64,000 nucleotides of DNA from Ectobius pallidus (lineage: Eukaryota > Arthropoda > Insecta > Blattodea > Ectobiidae). Both the position numbers and the translations under genes were made by a program. The notes under the pieces were generated by a model. The model made no database searches, was not told where the DNA came from, and worked only from the letters and a program-made list of their open reading frames with translations. The stretch is from the NCBI GenBank assembly GCA_964059195.1, contig CAXKWD010000003.1:23046606-23110605 (forward strand), given 5' to 3'. Below, one piece after another: positions 1 to 10,871 of the stretch (position 1 is its first letter; the number at the start of each line of letters is the position of its first letter).

Positions 1-39
1 TACAGCTGCGAAGCTCTGTATAATTTCTCTATCTGGTGT

Positions 40-372
40 CCTATATTCCCTATGTTGGGGCGAAGGGCTTCCAAGTGGAGGTATCTGTTACCTATGTGAA
101 TTTTGTTACGCTTATTTTCCGAGAGAAGGCAGAGGGGCAGGTGGTAAGCCCATCGCCTCTCAACACCCTTCCGGAAACTAAGGCATTACTTGGACGTGAC
201 AGGGCCGAGAAATTTTGTCCAGGGGCTCTAATTTTGGCTTGGAGTTCTTTTACGTGCCGTAAATCTACGACACGGGCCCCCCAGCTTAAAGTCCCTCCCG
301 GAGGACTCCGTGCCCAGGATTTTTATGTCCTGAAAAATCCATCGACCGGGGCCGGGTTTGATCCTGCGACCT
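40..372 (-). mobile_element. SINE family A, copy 1, head truncated
   Basis: This is one of four copies of a tRNA-derived SINE (others near 3.6, 26.1 and 36.5 kb). It reads on the minus strand, so the tRNA-like head would lie at the right. The body shares landmarks with the other copies: TTGGGGCGAAGGGC near the left end, AAATTTTGTCC, and the GGGTTTGATCCTGCGACC remnant of box B at about 355-372. The head stops just after box B and lacks box A, so the copy is 5'-truncated. The forward translation across it is a SINE translation, not a gene. Confidence 0.75.
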
Positions 373-605
373 TTTTCCCTAAATAAAAAATGCATCCTTT
401 TGACAGCTGGTGCGATACTAGCGCTTCCCGTGGTACACAAACAGCACATAAAATTTCTGTGTTGTAGCAGATAATAGAGGACCTCAAAACTTGTATCTAT
501 GTTAAAATCTCAACTTAGAATTTCGGGGTCGAAGACAATACTTCCTCTACCAATAGTAACTATGGTACGGGCAAAGAAAATAAAAATACAGTCCCTATAG
601 ATTTC

Positions 606-812
606 TTGGTTGGTTGGTATATGTTTATTTAACGGCGGGATGTACTTTAACTTAGGCCTGTAGCCGTGACCGGTGTGCCAGAATTTTGTCCCGCAGGAGT
701 TTTTTTTACATGTCAGTAAATATACTGACATGGGCCTTTCACATTTATGCATATATAAATGCCGTCGACCTGGGCCGGGATCGAACTCGCAACCTTGGGC
801 CTACAGATTTCT
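606..812 (-). mobile_element. tRNA-derived SINE, separate family
   Basis: On the minus strand this begins with a box-B-like AGTTCGATCCCGGCCCAGGTC (about 772-792), followed by a body with GGGACAAAATTCTGGCACACC and a tail with CGTTAAATAAACATA. The layout (tRNA head, unique body, short AT-rich tail) is that of arthropod SINEs. Box A is not clear, so the head is decayed. It differs from family A except for a short GGACAAAATT stretch. Confidence 0.5.
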
Positions 813-1457
813 TATAACCAAGTAGAACAGAAATAAATATATTCCATATTATTTTACAGCTAATGCACAAAATATTCTCCGTCAATACTTCTCCGTCTGC
901 CCTGTGGTAGGCTGAAATCGCAAAGTAGAGAACAGAAAGTCACTGCCCAACCCATGTCTACAGGAATTAAGTTAAAAGTGAGAGACTAACTTTAGAAACA
1001 AAAATACATCAGAGAGAAGCGTTAGAAATTAATTCGGGATCTAATTTCTCACTCAATATACAAACCCGTGTCGGACTGCGAAGAAAACAGTTAATACAAT
1101 GATAGGCCCACAGTTTATTTCTTACTACTCCGTGACTTTACATGGAATATAGATTTTTCTTCCTTCTTGTCCATAATTTCAATACAAATTTTAGGACGAA
1201 CTACTGTATCCTACAGAATATATTTTTCCTCGTTAGTTAGTTTATTCATACATGGGATACAGCAATAAGCAAAGTTCTGTCAATCTCTCCATTTACCTCA
1301 TCGATGTATTAAAGTTCAATAAATACACAAAACTTTGTAATGATATCTAGTTGATTTTGTAAATCCATTGTAGTTTAGTGTTGTAGTCGCGATATGACTT
1401 TTAGTTAAAGCGACGTTAATATGAATAAATTTAATATCCATAACTCAAGATGTAGGG
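813..1457. other. No gene; repeat scrap at 1040-1280
   Basis: CCCGTGTCGGACTGCGAAGAAA (about 1067-1088) belongs to a low-copy repeat also at 30660, 54345 and 58590 and inverted at 43680. Otherwise AT-rich with no usable frame. Confidence 0.6.
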
Positions 1458-1625
1458 GAATATTATAGGAGAAAAATTCCTCCGACACTAGGACTTGAAC
1501 CCAGGACCTTTGGCTATTCGCGCCAATGCTCTACCAACTGAGCATTGATCTAGAGCATTGGCGCGAATAGCCAAAGGTCTGGGTTTAAGTCCCAGTGTCG
1601 GAGGAATTTTTCTCCTATAATATTC
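1458..1625. repeat. tRNA-bearing palindrome, short form
   Basis: Near-perfect inverted repeat with arms of about 75 bp (1458-1533 and 1551-1625) around a 17-nt spacer. Each arm carries part of the same tRNA-like sequence: a TTGGC/GCCAA anticodon stem with loop GCGAATA, and a T arm ending CCCAG. The right arm lacks the 5' acceptor and D-arm half; the left has lost the acceptor 5' strand. The ends read GAATATTATAGGAG and its complement. The following sequence (1626-1680, TGGTTCATGAATGC) matches the start of the roughly 300-bp repeat unit seen at 37.8 and 60.7 kb. Confidence 0.8.
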
Positions 1626-1680
1626 TCATGTAGTGTCCAACAGAGACAATCTGTGGTTCATGAATGCTTATATATCTATC

Positions 1681-2458
1681 AAGATGTAGGCCTAACTTAC
1701 TTGATTAATAAGCATCCTTTTCATCATTTGATATGTAACCTACATATTTAGACGTTACAATAAGATTCCTTCGCAAGATATTCTACAGTAAACGTCAGAT
1801 GTACTATGTAGACGGCAGAGCTGCAATTGAATACTTCAGTAACGCTTTTGGGCAATGGGAAATACAGGTTGGAACTATTTTAACACTTCTTTCTACCGCC
1901 GAGTGCGTTTTTGCCCATCAAGCATTTAACAGGATAACATAATGGAGTATGAACAAAAACATCAGCTATCATTGGCACGTAAGACAGAAAATGGAGTGGC
2001 TGAATCTTCGCCTTCGAGGAACGCTTTGTGTAGGAGACGTCAAGGCATTGACGGGCAATAAAATTAAACTCTAATAAAAACAACCAATCTCTCAGCAGCC
2101 AGTTGCTAATAAATTCTAATCTCAATACATCTACGTCTGCAGGCTATTACAAAAATAAATCAAATGTTATTGATTACCAATTCAAGTGCCATCGACCTTA
2201 AAGTGTGAAGAGAGGGCCAGACATCAAGCACAGGTTAATGACATTGGCAGTTTGATGAATTGAAAAGTGTTTCCTGCCTGCCTGTCCTAAGATACTCTTC
2301 ACACTTCTGGTATGGTGTCAACTCTTATTGCAAATTCACATCTGGAGGCAACGTTTGCCGTTCTTTAATCTACAAGCGGATGGAAAATATTGGGCTATCG
2401 AAGGGAAAGCTCTATCGTTTCTCATGTCCAGCCCAAGAGTAACAGTGAACATAATGGC
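1681..2458. other. Nothing recognised
   Basis: Short frames of 60-81 codons (minus 1880-2125, plus 2260-2442) have no known motif and no supporting context. Confidence 0.5.
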
Positions 2459-3090
2459 TAGAGCAAGGCATTTAATGACCATAAAATAGTGAAAAAATGT
2501 AAAATAAAAAAATGCATGTACGACCTAAAAATATGGAAAAAACATAATTAAACAGAAAAATAAATTTACCATTGTTAATAATAATTAGTTTTTTGTTAAG
2601 TAATGAATTGCTAAAAGCAATTATTTAATGGATAACAGTGCACTACAGGCCTATATAAATTTACAATATAAAACTAGCTTATTTTGTTACTAAAGAAGTA
2701 AGTCAATTTATACAACTTGGACACCCTTAGCGAAAAAGAAATTCTTTCTGAACTGGCATGCCCATCAAATTGCCCCTAGTAAATAAAGCATTTAAAAAGA
2801 AAGAAAGAAAAAAATAATTATTTATTGCTAGAAGACAAATTGCTATGGCGTTTACAATAAACCTAAATTAAAATGAACTGTAAACACTTGGCGGAGATTC
2901 TCAAATAAAACCTATCGTTTGTTGTCTGAAAGTAATGGAAAAGCTCCTCTCTACCTCCACTGAAACATGACTTTAAAATGCCGAAAATGACCTTTCTCTT
3001 GAAAATTACGAAAATGCAAAAAAATATAAATAAATAAATAAAATAAAATAAAATAAAAAATAAAATGGCAAAAACAAAATGTCCTTTTTA
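2459..3090 (+). mobile_element. AT-rich DNA element with TAGRGCAAGGCATTTAATGA end, copy A
   Basis: Homologous to 7093-7774 over most of its length; shared landmarks are CATAAAATAGTGAAAAAATG, TTTACAATAAACCT, GACACTTGGCGGAGATTCT-like and TGCCGAAAATGAC. The left end TAGAGCAAGGCATTTAATGA is the inverted counterpart of the right end of the other copy, giving a terminal inverted repeat of about 20 bp for the family. The right end of this copy is lost. No transposase coding was seen, so it is non-autonomous; the TAG-initial ends suggest hAT. Confidence 0.6.
3021..3063. repeat. A-rich simple repeat (AAAT/AAAAT)
   Basis: Runs of AAAT followed by AAAAT units, at the degraded right part of the preceding AT-rich element. 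Confidence 0.8.
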
Positions 3091-3214
3091 ATCAATTATG
3101 GGAAACACTGTGTGATAACCTTTTCCGTTTCTTTCTCAATCTCTACCATTCTCTGTCATTCACTGTCATTTCTTGATGGCTAGGAGGATTAAACACCTCC
3201 CTGCAAGTCTCCTG

Positions 3215-3470
3215 CAAAATTTCGGATAGGAGATGTTTCAACATTCACCCTACAGCCCGGACCTCGCTCCCAGTGATTTCCATCTTTTCCTACACCTCAA
3301 TAAATGACAGAGAATGGCAGAGAAGCGGAGATGATTGTCACACAGTGGATCAAATCCCAGGCGACAGACTTCTACGACACAAGTGTTCAAAAGTTGGTCC
3401 CACGGTCTGACAAATGTTTCATTTAATGTGATGAACATGATGAAAAATAGCTGAACACTTGCTATACCTG
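3215..3470 (+). pseudogene. mariner-type transposase, C-terminal relic
   Basis: Forward translation gives, in broken frames, a block reading MFQHSPYSPDLAPSDFHLF (about 3231-3290) and, after a gap, KSQATDFYDTSVQKLVPRSD (about 3352-3411). These are the PYSPDLAPSDFHLF segment containing the last catalytic aspartate of mariner DD34D transposases and the C-terminal FYDTGIQKLVPRYDKC-type block. The N-terminal DNA-binding domain and first aspartates are not visible upstream, and frameshifts and stops interrupt the rest. It is a dead, 5'-truncated copy. I did not find matching terminal inverted repeats. Confidence 0.8.
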
Positions 3471-3633
3471 TTGCAGTAAAAATTTTCCTGAAATTCTGTT
3501 TTGTTTCTGTAAACGGCCTCAGGGAAACTCACTTTGTGGACACTTACAACTCGTAGTTAACTCGGAATTGTACAGTACATTATATGAACGAATCCAGAAG
3601 TAACTTGTGTGGTTTACAAGCTATTGTATTACT

Positions 3634-3960
3634 CCCTCTCGAATCCTATGCCCCCATGTTGGGGCGAAGGGCCTCCAAGTGGAGGTTTCTGTTTACCGAT
3701 GTGAATTTTGTTACGCTTATTTTCCGAGAGAGGGCAAAGAGACAGGTGGTAAGCCAATCGCATCTCAACCCCCCTCCGGAAACTAAGGTATTACTTGGAC
3801 GTGAAAGGGCCAAGAAATTTTGTCCAGAGGCTCTAATTTAGGCTTGGGGTTCTTTTACGTGCCCAGGATTTTTACGTCCTGAAAAAACCCATCGGGTTTG
3901 ATCCCGCGACCTTCGGATCTAGAGGCGGGCACGCTACCTCTAGACCACCGCAGCCGACTG
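3634..3960 (-). mobile_element. SINE family A, copy 2, with 10-bp target duplication
   Basis: Minus-strand copy with an intact tRNA-like head at 3890-3957: box A TGGTCTAGAGG and a degenerate box B (GCGGGATCAAACCCG). It is flanked by the direct repeat TTGTATTACT at 3624-3633 and 3961-3970, which supports retroposition. About 60 bp present in copies 1 and 4 are missing at 3861, between two GTGCC words, as expected of a microhomology deletion. Confidence 0.85.
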
Positions 3961-4549
3961 TTGTATTACTGCATTTTGAATAACACAAAAGCCTGTAAAT
4001 CACATCTGAAGTGTTTTGAAAACTGATCAAATAATGACCACTATAATCGCTGTATAACTCTAGCATAGCAGATTCTCACCCTCCTTCCACCTACGTGCAT
4101 TGAGGAGAGAAAGCAATGCAGAATGAAGAAAAGTTACGCATCGGTTGCAGTGTATTACAACGTCAGAACAGGTGATGGGCCATCATCCCTATGCACAATG
4201 ACGCCTCTTCAGCACTTTGCAAATGAAGACGGACATGGAGTACAGTGTGGGCTGTAGCCCCCGCAAATCAACACCAAGTCAAACACCCGTCTCACTGCAT
4301 CTATTTGAGAGGCTACTTTAGCAACAGGCCTATGGCTATACCATAAGAAAAAATCTTATGTAAAACACAACTTTCTCTGCCTAAATAAAAGGTTTGCCTC
4401 TTAGTATAATATATTAAGTAGGCCTATGACATTCTCATCATGTAAATTGAATATAAAAATGAAGAGAATATCGTTTTGCATAGCATCCCCGAAGGACACA
4501 CAATCAAAATAAAATATGATTAGTGCAATCACGTAATTTTCTTTACCTT
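3961..4549. other. Nothing recognised
   Basis: AT-rich sequence after the SINE; two TAGGCCTA-like words, no coding or repeat termini. Confidence 0.5.
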
Positions 4550-4915
4550 AAGCATGGGAAATTTAAACAGAATCGTAGGAGCCGTTTCCGAAAAAATCGC
4601 GAAAAACTAAATTTTCTTTATGTAAGGTGGTATTAAAAGTAAGAGAAAATCGTCCCAATCTTAGTATCAATTCCCTAAAAGATGCCTAACCCAAATACAA
4701 AATTTTGGTTTCCGTACGATTTTTCGTCTTTGAGCTAGGCTGTTCACAAGCACACAGACAGACACACACAAACACAGAAATTAATCTGAAAATAGTACGT
4801 TTGGATTCAAGGAACCTCAAAATGTGTACTTATGTTAAAAACTCTACTTCGAATTTTGGGGTTGAACACAATATTTCCTCTGCCTACAACAGGCAATAGC
4901 AGGCCTACCTATGGT
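4550..4915 (-). repeat. Interspersed repeat with GCGGGCAGAGGAA end (family F)
   Basis: Shares blocks with 8640-9180, 9600-9780, 470-600, 8250-8300 and more weakly 41340-41400. Landmarks are AAAACGGCTC-type text, CGTACGATTTTTCGT, GAGCTAGGCTGTTCA, an ACACAGACAGACACAC run and CACAATATTTCCTCTGCC. No coding or clear termini. The recurrent CCTCTGCCCGCAC... end may be a terminal inverted repeat because it occurs in both orientations. Confidence 0.5.
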
Positions 4916-5479
4916 ACGGGCAGCGGAAGTGAAGATAATAGATAACTTTCTGAACTCTAAAGCTAGAATTCTCTCGTTTCACATGGTGAATAAAAGGTCG
5001 CATTGCAGGAAGTGCATATTCAGCTGTTTCAGTCTCATGCAAACGTATATCGTTACCATGTAAATATTCACGTCACATCCGTAGACAATAGGAGTAGACT
5101 TTGTTTAATTTTAAATACTTCTTACTTATTTATGCGCCAGTATTAATTTATTCACTGACGGACTGTTTACAGCTTTCGTTGTATATAGCCTACTTGTGTT
5201 GTAACCTGTACGACAATGCTAAAGTCATAACCTGCATGTCAGTGAATCGTATACAAATATAATTAATTTAAACCGCATTCTGTCAAAACGGCTAAGCATG
5301 GCGTCTCTGATTGTAAACGGCTGTTTAAGGGTGTACTTAATTATTTAGCTAAATTCAGCTTTCCTTACTCTTGCCAAAAAGGAGGAAGTTCGAAAGTTTC
5401 GCACGGGTTTACCAAATTATAGGGATTCAAACTATATTTCACGTATGTCAAACCACTGGAACCTGGAGCGTTTTGTCAT

Positions 5480-5545
5480 AGGTAATTCCACGAGAGATTA
5501 CGAGTTTATCGATATATTTATCTGACGATACTCGTAATCTCGAGT
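5480..5545. repeat. Hairpin around an ATCGATATAT core
   Basis: GAGATTACGAG...ATCG (5492-5510) is complemented by CGATACTCGTAATCTC (5526-5541), giving a stem of about 16 bp. A related single arm (TTTACGAGTTTATCGATAT) occurs near 38160. Confidence 0.55.
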
Positions 5546-5549
5546 AGGC

Positions 5550-6065
5550 TTTATTAAGACTTTTCCAGGAATAAAATGTAACGGATTTTGTAAATAACAG
5601 TTTTCTTACTTTCTTGACAATATTCTGTCAGCCGTAAGATCACAACATATTAAATGAATGAACAGTCCATGAATCAATTCGATGAATCGTTCCGAGTTCC
5701 CAATACTAGAGCATACTACAACAAGGAGAGCGACGTCGCAAATGCTTACATTAAAACGCTATGAAAGCACACGAACTGGCTTGCAATGAATCGAACTTTT
5801 TTTTTAATCAATGGACGTTTATAATACTGTATTTCAATTTCCAAGCAAGTCATGTTGTATAAAATAATGTGTTTTAATTCTGTTCACTGACAAAATGTGA
5901 CGTAATAATCACCACACGTTGATGCGTTAAGTGTCCAGTAACAAGCTGACGTTTTATCAGATAAAATTACTTCCTTGCGACCCTAGGGATCATTATTATA
6001 AGATCGTGATTGGTCTATATACGAGGAATTGCTAAACGTTATTGGTCAATATAAAACATGCAGTT
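5550..6065 (+). repeat. Unclassified interspersed repeat, copy 1
   Basis: Aligns block by block with 49250-49535 and 49765-49985. Shared pieces include TTCTGTCAGCCGTAA, GAGTTCCCAATRCTA, AAGCACACGAACTGGCTTGCA, GAGCTGACGTTTTATCAGAT and GAGGAATTGCTAAACGTTAT. No coding potential seen; element class unknown. Confidence 0.55.
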
Positions 6066-6187
6066 TATGAATGCAACAGTCGCATAATATTTGAACAGAT
6101 GCTGTTCATCAGCTTCCAGGAACACATAGCCACAAAATTTCACTAGAACCAAGATGAAAACACTTAAAACAGCTGGGTGAATATTGA

Positions 6188-6598
6188 ATGACGGATCGTT
6201 ATTTCTTTCAAACAATGAGCCACAGACTTTGCGACACTTTTTCATGGGCTTCTTCAAAGTCCTTCACACACAGTTTTATTATATTATTTCATTGTTCTAA
6301 ACCTTTTGACTCTTGCAGGTACAAGCCGGCATCTTGGACCAAGAATCCTCAGCTCGAATTCTTCAACTGCCTCATTGGATCCTATTGTGAGAAGACGCTT
6401 CACCCAGGGTCCACACATTTATATCCTTTTGATCTTTTGGGGGAGTTTTTAAGCATCCTAATTTGGTTTTATGAGAGGGTACGAAACCCTTCCATTCCGA
6501 GGCATAACAAACAGGTTTTCATTACGCTATTCATCCATTGTTACTTCAGTAGCGACACGTTAAAAACAGCCAATGAATCAAATTCACCCACCATATAA
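6188..6598 (+). other. Unrecognised open frame, 136 codons
   Basis: An open frame from ATG to TAA of 136 codons. The translation is rich in Ser, Phe and Cys with no motif I recognise, no signal peptide pattern, and no neighbouring exon or splice context that would argue for a gene. It sits between repeats in AT-rich DNA. It could be chance or part of an unrecognised repeat; I would not annotate a protein from it. Confidence 0.1.
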
Positions 6599-7092
6599 AT
6601 TTTATTTTTTCTTTCACTTATTGTGTTTGTGATATACCGACTCCAGATTTCAGTATGGGAATAATGCTACTTTAAATTAATTTACTGAGGCTAGAAATAG
6701 TGATTTTTTTATTCAGTCTGATGAATGATAATAGCGTTAACGAGCGAGATTTAGCAGGACAAATCTCCGGTACATTAACTCATTAAAACATGAAGTTATT
6801 TAAACGGTTTGGCCGCCACACTGGTCTTAGCGATGAAGAGTTCTCCGAAGACATTTCGCAAACGTGTGAATATTCTAATGTTCAAAACCTGACACATCAA
6901 TTTAATTTGGAATTTAAGCGGTCTCTTTTACCTAGTTCAATAGAGTGGATTGATCAATGATTCAATATACACACAAAAGTCAATATACCAGTTACCATCT
7001 AAAGATATATGTTGACTATTTACAATGTATCTGTGCATAATCCATTAAGCCTATAATTGGTCCGTTCTCTTAGCAGCGTCTTAGTCTAAGGC
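6599..7092. other. Nothing recognised
   Basis: AT-rich, no frame over 60 codons, no repeat partner seen in the window. Confidence 0.5.
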
Positions 7093-7774
7093 TAGGGCAT
7101 AAAATAGTGAAAAAATGCAAAGTAAAAATGCATTTATGGCCTAAAATAGTGAAAAAATATCACAGAATTTTTAAAAAGGCCAATAAATTTACCATTATCA
7201 CTTATAATTACGGTAGTTTTTTACGTAATGAATTGCTAAAAGCAATGGATTTTCAATATAAAACGCATTTATTTTGTTACTAAGGAAGTAAGTAAATTTG
7301 TAGGTACTACTACTACTTGGACACCCTTAGCAAAAAAGAAAAAAAATTATTTCTGAACTGGCATACCCATCAAATATGTGCCATTTAAAAAGAAATATTT
7401 TTTTTTATTGCTACAGGACAAACTGCTGTGGTGTTTACAATAAACCTGAAATAAAATGAACTATGGACACTTGGCGGAGATTCTAAAATAAAAACGATTC
7501 TGTTGTCTGAAAGTAACGATTTGTATATGGAAAAGACCCTGTCTACATCTACTGAAATATGGTCTAAAAATGCCGAAAATGACCCCAAAAATTGCCCAAA
7601 AATTACCCATTTCTTGAAAATAACAAAAAAAAAAATGCAAAACAAAGCAAAAAGTGCAAAAACAAATTGCTTTTATTTTATCAATTAATTCATGATACAC
7701 GTTTATATTATATATTCCAGCTTTCTTTTAACCTGCACTTAAAAAAATGCAAAATCATTAAATGCCTTGCCCTA
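7093..7774 (+). mobile_element. AT-rich DNA element, copy B
   Basis: Second copy of the family at 2459. It keeps the right end TCATTAAATGCCTTGCCCTA (7755-7774), the complement of the left end of copy A. Its own left end TAGGGCATAAAATAGTG has lost about 17 bp of the terminal repeat. No target duplication was seen. Several A-rich frames across 7385-7700 are low complexity and not genes. Confidence 0.6.
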
Positions 7775-8347
7775 CTTATAATGTAAGTTTTAGTGAATAG
7801 GTTAACTACCCATTCTAGAAAAAGATATAATATAGGATAGGGAATAAATCGTACATATTATACTCACATGTATGTTTAACTCTGAATTCATAATAATTAT
7901 TATAAGCGTTCTTCAACTAAAATCATCATTGAGTTATGTGTTTAAACTCTATGAGAAAAATTAAGTAAAAAATTGGTTTCCACAAAATGATAACTGTAAT
8001 ACCGATATAATAATAATCACATTTTAACATAAAGCATTATTCTATTAATTTTATATTACAGCCTTTATGCAATTTTTTGGTGGTGACGCATTTGACTCAT
8101 GTATACGTAGGTAGCAGTGAAAATTTAAACAGATAAGATTTTTACATTGTTAAGTCTCTGAAACTGTATTATGTATCATTTCAATGTATTTAGGAGCTAA
8201 TTCCCAGCTTGAGATTTGGCTAATTCGGGTACCCTACGCATACCTACCAAGTTTATTTCCTCTGCCCGCACTATAGATACTATAGGTAGAGGAAGTATTA
8301 AATATATGCATATGCATTCATGTACCACAGATTGTTGAAAATTACAT
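7775..8347. other. Small hairpin only
   Basis: TTCCTCTGCCCGCACTATAG at 8258-8277 and its near-inverse CTATAGGTAGAGGAA to 8294 form a short hairpin that matches the end of family F. Nothing else recognised. Confidence 0.5.
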
Positions 8348-8371
8348 GATAATATTATAGGAGAAAAATTC

Positions 8372-8445
8372 CTCTAACACTGGGACTTGAACCCAGGACT
8401 GATGGCTATCCGTGCCAATGCTCCTACCAGCTGAGCTACGCCAAA
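8372..8445 (-). other. tRNA-like sequence in left arm
   Basis: Reverse complement of the tRNA-like sequence in the opposite arm. The D arm (AGCTC...GAGC, with one inserted base) and T arm (CTGGG TTCAAGT CCCAG) are readable; the anticodon stem and acceptor are partly broken. Box A and box B promoter elements are recognisable. Probably a decayed tRNA-derived repeat component, not a functional tRNA. Confidence 0.55.
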
Positions 8446-8530
8446 ATTCAATTCACAGCGCCAGATAGAATCTCTCACCTATGAAAATGTTAAATAGGAG
8501 AGAGATTCTATCTGGCGCTGTGAATTGAAT

Positions 8531-8604
8531 TCTGGTGTAGCTCAGTTAGAAAGAGCATTTGCACGGATAGCCAAAGGTCCTGGGTTCTAGTCCCAGTGTC
8601 AGAG
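8531..8604 (+). other. tRNA-like sequence in right arm
   Basis: Cloverleaf is mostly formable: acceptor TCTGGT/GTCAGA with two G-U pairs, D stem GCTC/GAGC, T stem CTGGG/CCCAG with loop TTCTAGT. The anticodon stem is damaged (TTTGC opposite GCCAA). Position 33 is C, not the normal U. Better read as a tRNA-derived repeat module than a working tRNA gene. Confidence 0.6.
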
Positions 8605-8639
8605 GAATTTTCTCCTATAATGTTATCTGAGGAAGTATT

Positions 8640-9180
8640 GATTTCGACCCCCAAATTCGAAGTTGAGTTTTAACATAAATACACGCTTGTGTGTGTGTGC
8701 CTGTGTGGATGTATGTGAACAGGCTAGCTCCAGAACGGAACATCGTATGAAAACGAAATTTTGTATTGAGGTCAAGTACCTTCTGAAGACGTGACCCGAA
8801 GATTGGCGATAAGTTTCTCTTATTTTTAAGGGGACATTACATGAAATTTTCGTTTTTCCAATTTTCTCGAAAACGGCTCTAACGATTTTCTTTAAATTTT
8901 GCACAATATAGGCTACAAGAACTAAAACTTTTATTTGAAACTTTTTTTGAAAAAAAAAATATCTGAAGGGTAGTTATAGTCCTAAGCCACTCACTCTGAA
9001 TACGCGCTCTTCGAAGTATGACCTCTTGTAACGGAAAATCGTACGAAAACAAATTTTTTGTATTTGGGTTAAGTACTTTTTGGGAATGTGACACGAAGAT
9101 TGGCGACGGATTTCTCTTATTTTTAAGGGACTTTACATGAAGAAAATTTCGTTTGTCGCGATTTTCTCAAAAACGGCTCC
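8640..9180 (+). repeat. Family F repeat, two partial copies in tandem
   Basis: Two related blocks, 8640-8885 and 9020-9180, each contain AACGGAA.ATCGTAYGAAAAC, GTGACMCGAAGATTGGCGA and TTTCTCTTATTTTTAAGG, then AAAACGGCTC. They are head-to-tail. A GTGTGTGTGTG run lies at 8690-8700. Same family as 4550-4915 in the opposite orientation. Confidence 0.6.
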
Positions 9181-9479
9181 GTGCTATACATAACTACATG
9201 TCACTAAAAAAAAAAACACACTCGGGGGGGATATTGCACATAAGGCCTATCCTGCGCCAAAGTACAAAGACACAAGTACTCAGCCCAAACACGTCACACC
9301 ATCAACATCCCCTACGGATGTACATAAGGGCACAATAGGTATACACACATCACACGTGGTTACCAAAATTTGGTCTGACCGGAGGTTTAGGCTTAATTGC
9401 TTGGCACTCCGGGGGTAAGGGTGGGCACACAAAAAAAAAAGCTAATAACGTGTAGGCTATTTGGGCAGAGGAAATTAGA

Positions 9480-9600
9480 ATTAGAATTAGAATTGTTTTA
9501 TTTTACCTGGTAGAATTAAGGCCATTAGGCCTTCTCTTCCATTCAACCAGGATTAATACAATCGAACTGAAATTATGTGAATCACTTCAGATTTTACTTC
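9480..9600 (-). mobile_element. Non-LTR retrotransposon 3' tail fragment
   Basis: Minus strand matches the 3' ends at 12940-13010, 50290-50375 and 61230-61366: a CCTGGTTGAATGG block, a hairpin AAGGCCTAATGGCCTT and TACCAGGTAAAATAAAA. The tail here is the hexamer TTAGAA in + orientation (9480-9498). Only the last 120 bp are present. Confidence 0.7.
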
Positions 9601-9783
9601 TGCGCCCGCACCTTAGGTCTACAGGTATAGGAAGTGTTGTGTTCAATCCCGAAAATAACTTTTTAACATAAATGCACGTTTTGAGATCCCCTAAATAAAA
9701 AAAAATGCTATTTTTAGAAACAGGTCTGTGTGTGTGAACTGCCTAGCTCCAGAAGGCATAATCTTTTGAAAACAGGTCTGAAA

Positions 9784-9990
9784 CAGGGTGCACTCAGCCT
9801 CGTGATTCAAATTGAGGAGCTATTTGATAGAGAAGTAGCTGCTCCGATCATGGAAACCACCATTAATGGCCGTGGGTGTCGGCATGCTGAACATATGCCC
9901 CCAATCCTGCCATCTGCCTACGGTAGATGACGCAGCGGTCGGGTGGTAAGCCTTGTCCCTTTCATGGATGTAGCGCCACGGAGTTTAGTT
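9784..9990 (+). mobile_element. SINE family B, 5'-truncated
   Basis: Body and 3' end of the family seen complete at 58190-58511 on the other strand: GGGTGCACTCAGCCTCGTGA, GGAAACCACCATTAATGG, GCCATCTGCCTA, GACGCAGCGGTCGGGTGGTA and CGCCACGGAG. The tRNA head is absent. The open frame across 9730-9930 is the SINE read in one frame. Confidence 0.8.
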
Positions 9991-10550
9991 TTATACGGTT
10001 ATACTTCCGCATAGCCTAAATTTATTTCCAAAAAAATTACATCATGATGCGTTGTATTAACGACTTCAATAAACAAATTGTATTTTGAATTCGATTTGAA
10101 GAGTCATTAACTCCCTCCCACTCTGCAGTCAGTTGTTTCTTGGACTTTCGCATCGAGCTGATGATATTTAAAGTGTGCTTGTAGGTGTGCATTGATGGAC
10201 CAGCTGTGTTGAAGCTAATATTCTAATGTAACTCGACAAGCATTTTATTGACCACGAGATCCAAATTTGGAATTTCTACAAGTGTATGCTAAACGAATTT
10301 TATTTATGTAGTAGTCGCGATGATTCCTTATGGGGGTATCTTTTAAAACCCACTTGCAACCTCTTACGTGTGCAGATATTAATACGATGACCGTTAGATG
10401 CTGGATGTCATAACTCATAACAACAGAAGGTAGCAAAAACATATTGCACAGTTTCCTTATTGCAAGCAGTTCTTCGCAGCAGGAAACTACTGTTAGAATA
10501 ATGTGAAACAAATGCAAGTTATTTTGTAAAGAAAAGGGAATGAAATAGTA
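9991..10550. other. Nothing recognised
   Basis: A minus-strand frame at 10245-10577 (110 codons) has no motif I know and overlaps the palindrome start; treated as chance. Confidence 0.4.
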
Positions 10551-10673
10551 TATTGCGACACAAGGGCGGAAAGGCACGTTTACGGGTCGAGGAAACAGAT
10601 TGAAAACCCGAGGCGCCTGCGCCGAGGGTTTTCAAGTTTTCGAGACCCGTAAATGCCTTTACGGCCCGTGTGT
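10551..10673. repeat. GC- and CpG-rich palindrome
   Basis: An imperfect inverted repeat of about 120 bp in AT-rich surroundings. AAGGCACGTTTACGGGTC near the left pairs with GACCCGTAAATGCCTT near the right; inner arms GAAAACCCGAGGCG and CGCCGAGGGTTTTC close on the centre CCTG. The outer parts (TTGCGACACAAGGGC and GCCCGTGTGTTGCA) also pair. It contains many CpG. Class unknown; it may be the core of an unrecognised DNA element. Confidence 0.7.
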
Positions 10674-10871
10674 TGCATGCTATTTTTTGCACGACGGTTA
10701 CTTATATCAATTTAATACTACCTGAAAATATTATGTATATACACTATTGAAGATTGATATTTATTTCAGAAAGTGATTCGCATTTGTTATTGTTTATGGC
10801 AACCGAATATTTATAAAGCGGGGAGGCCTTGGTCATTACAGCCCGCAAATAAGCGTTTGCGGGCGGTAAAG

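Larger units (their letters stand above)
8348..8627. repeat. tRNA-bearing palindrome, long form
   Basis: A 280-bp near-perfect inverted repeat. Arms of about 135 bp (8348-8482 and 8494-8627) surround an 11-nt AT-rich spacer. The arms carry two complete tRNA-like sequences in divergent orientation, and inside them a shared spacer with TCTATCTGGCGCTGTGAATT. The ends read GATAATATTATAGGAG and the complement with one change. This is the most complete palindromic version of the repeat in the window. Confidence 0.9.

Noticed and set aside
6188..6598. Host gene exon
   Set aside because: No motif, no splice-site logic, and AT-rich composition make chance as likely.
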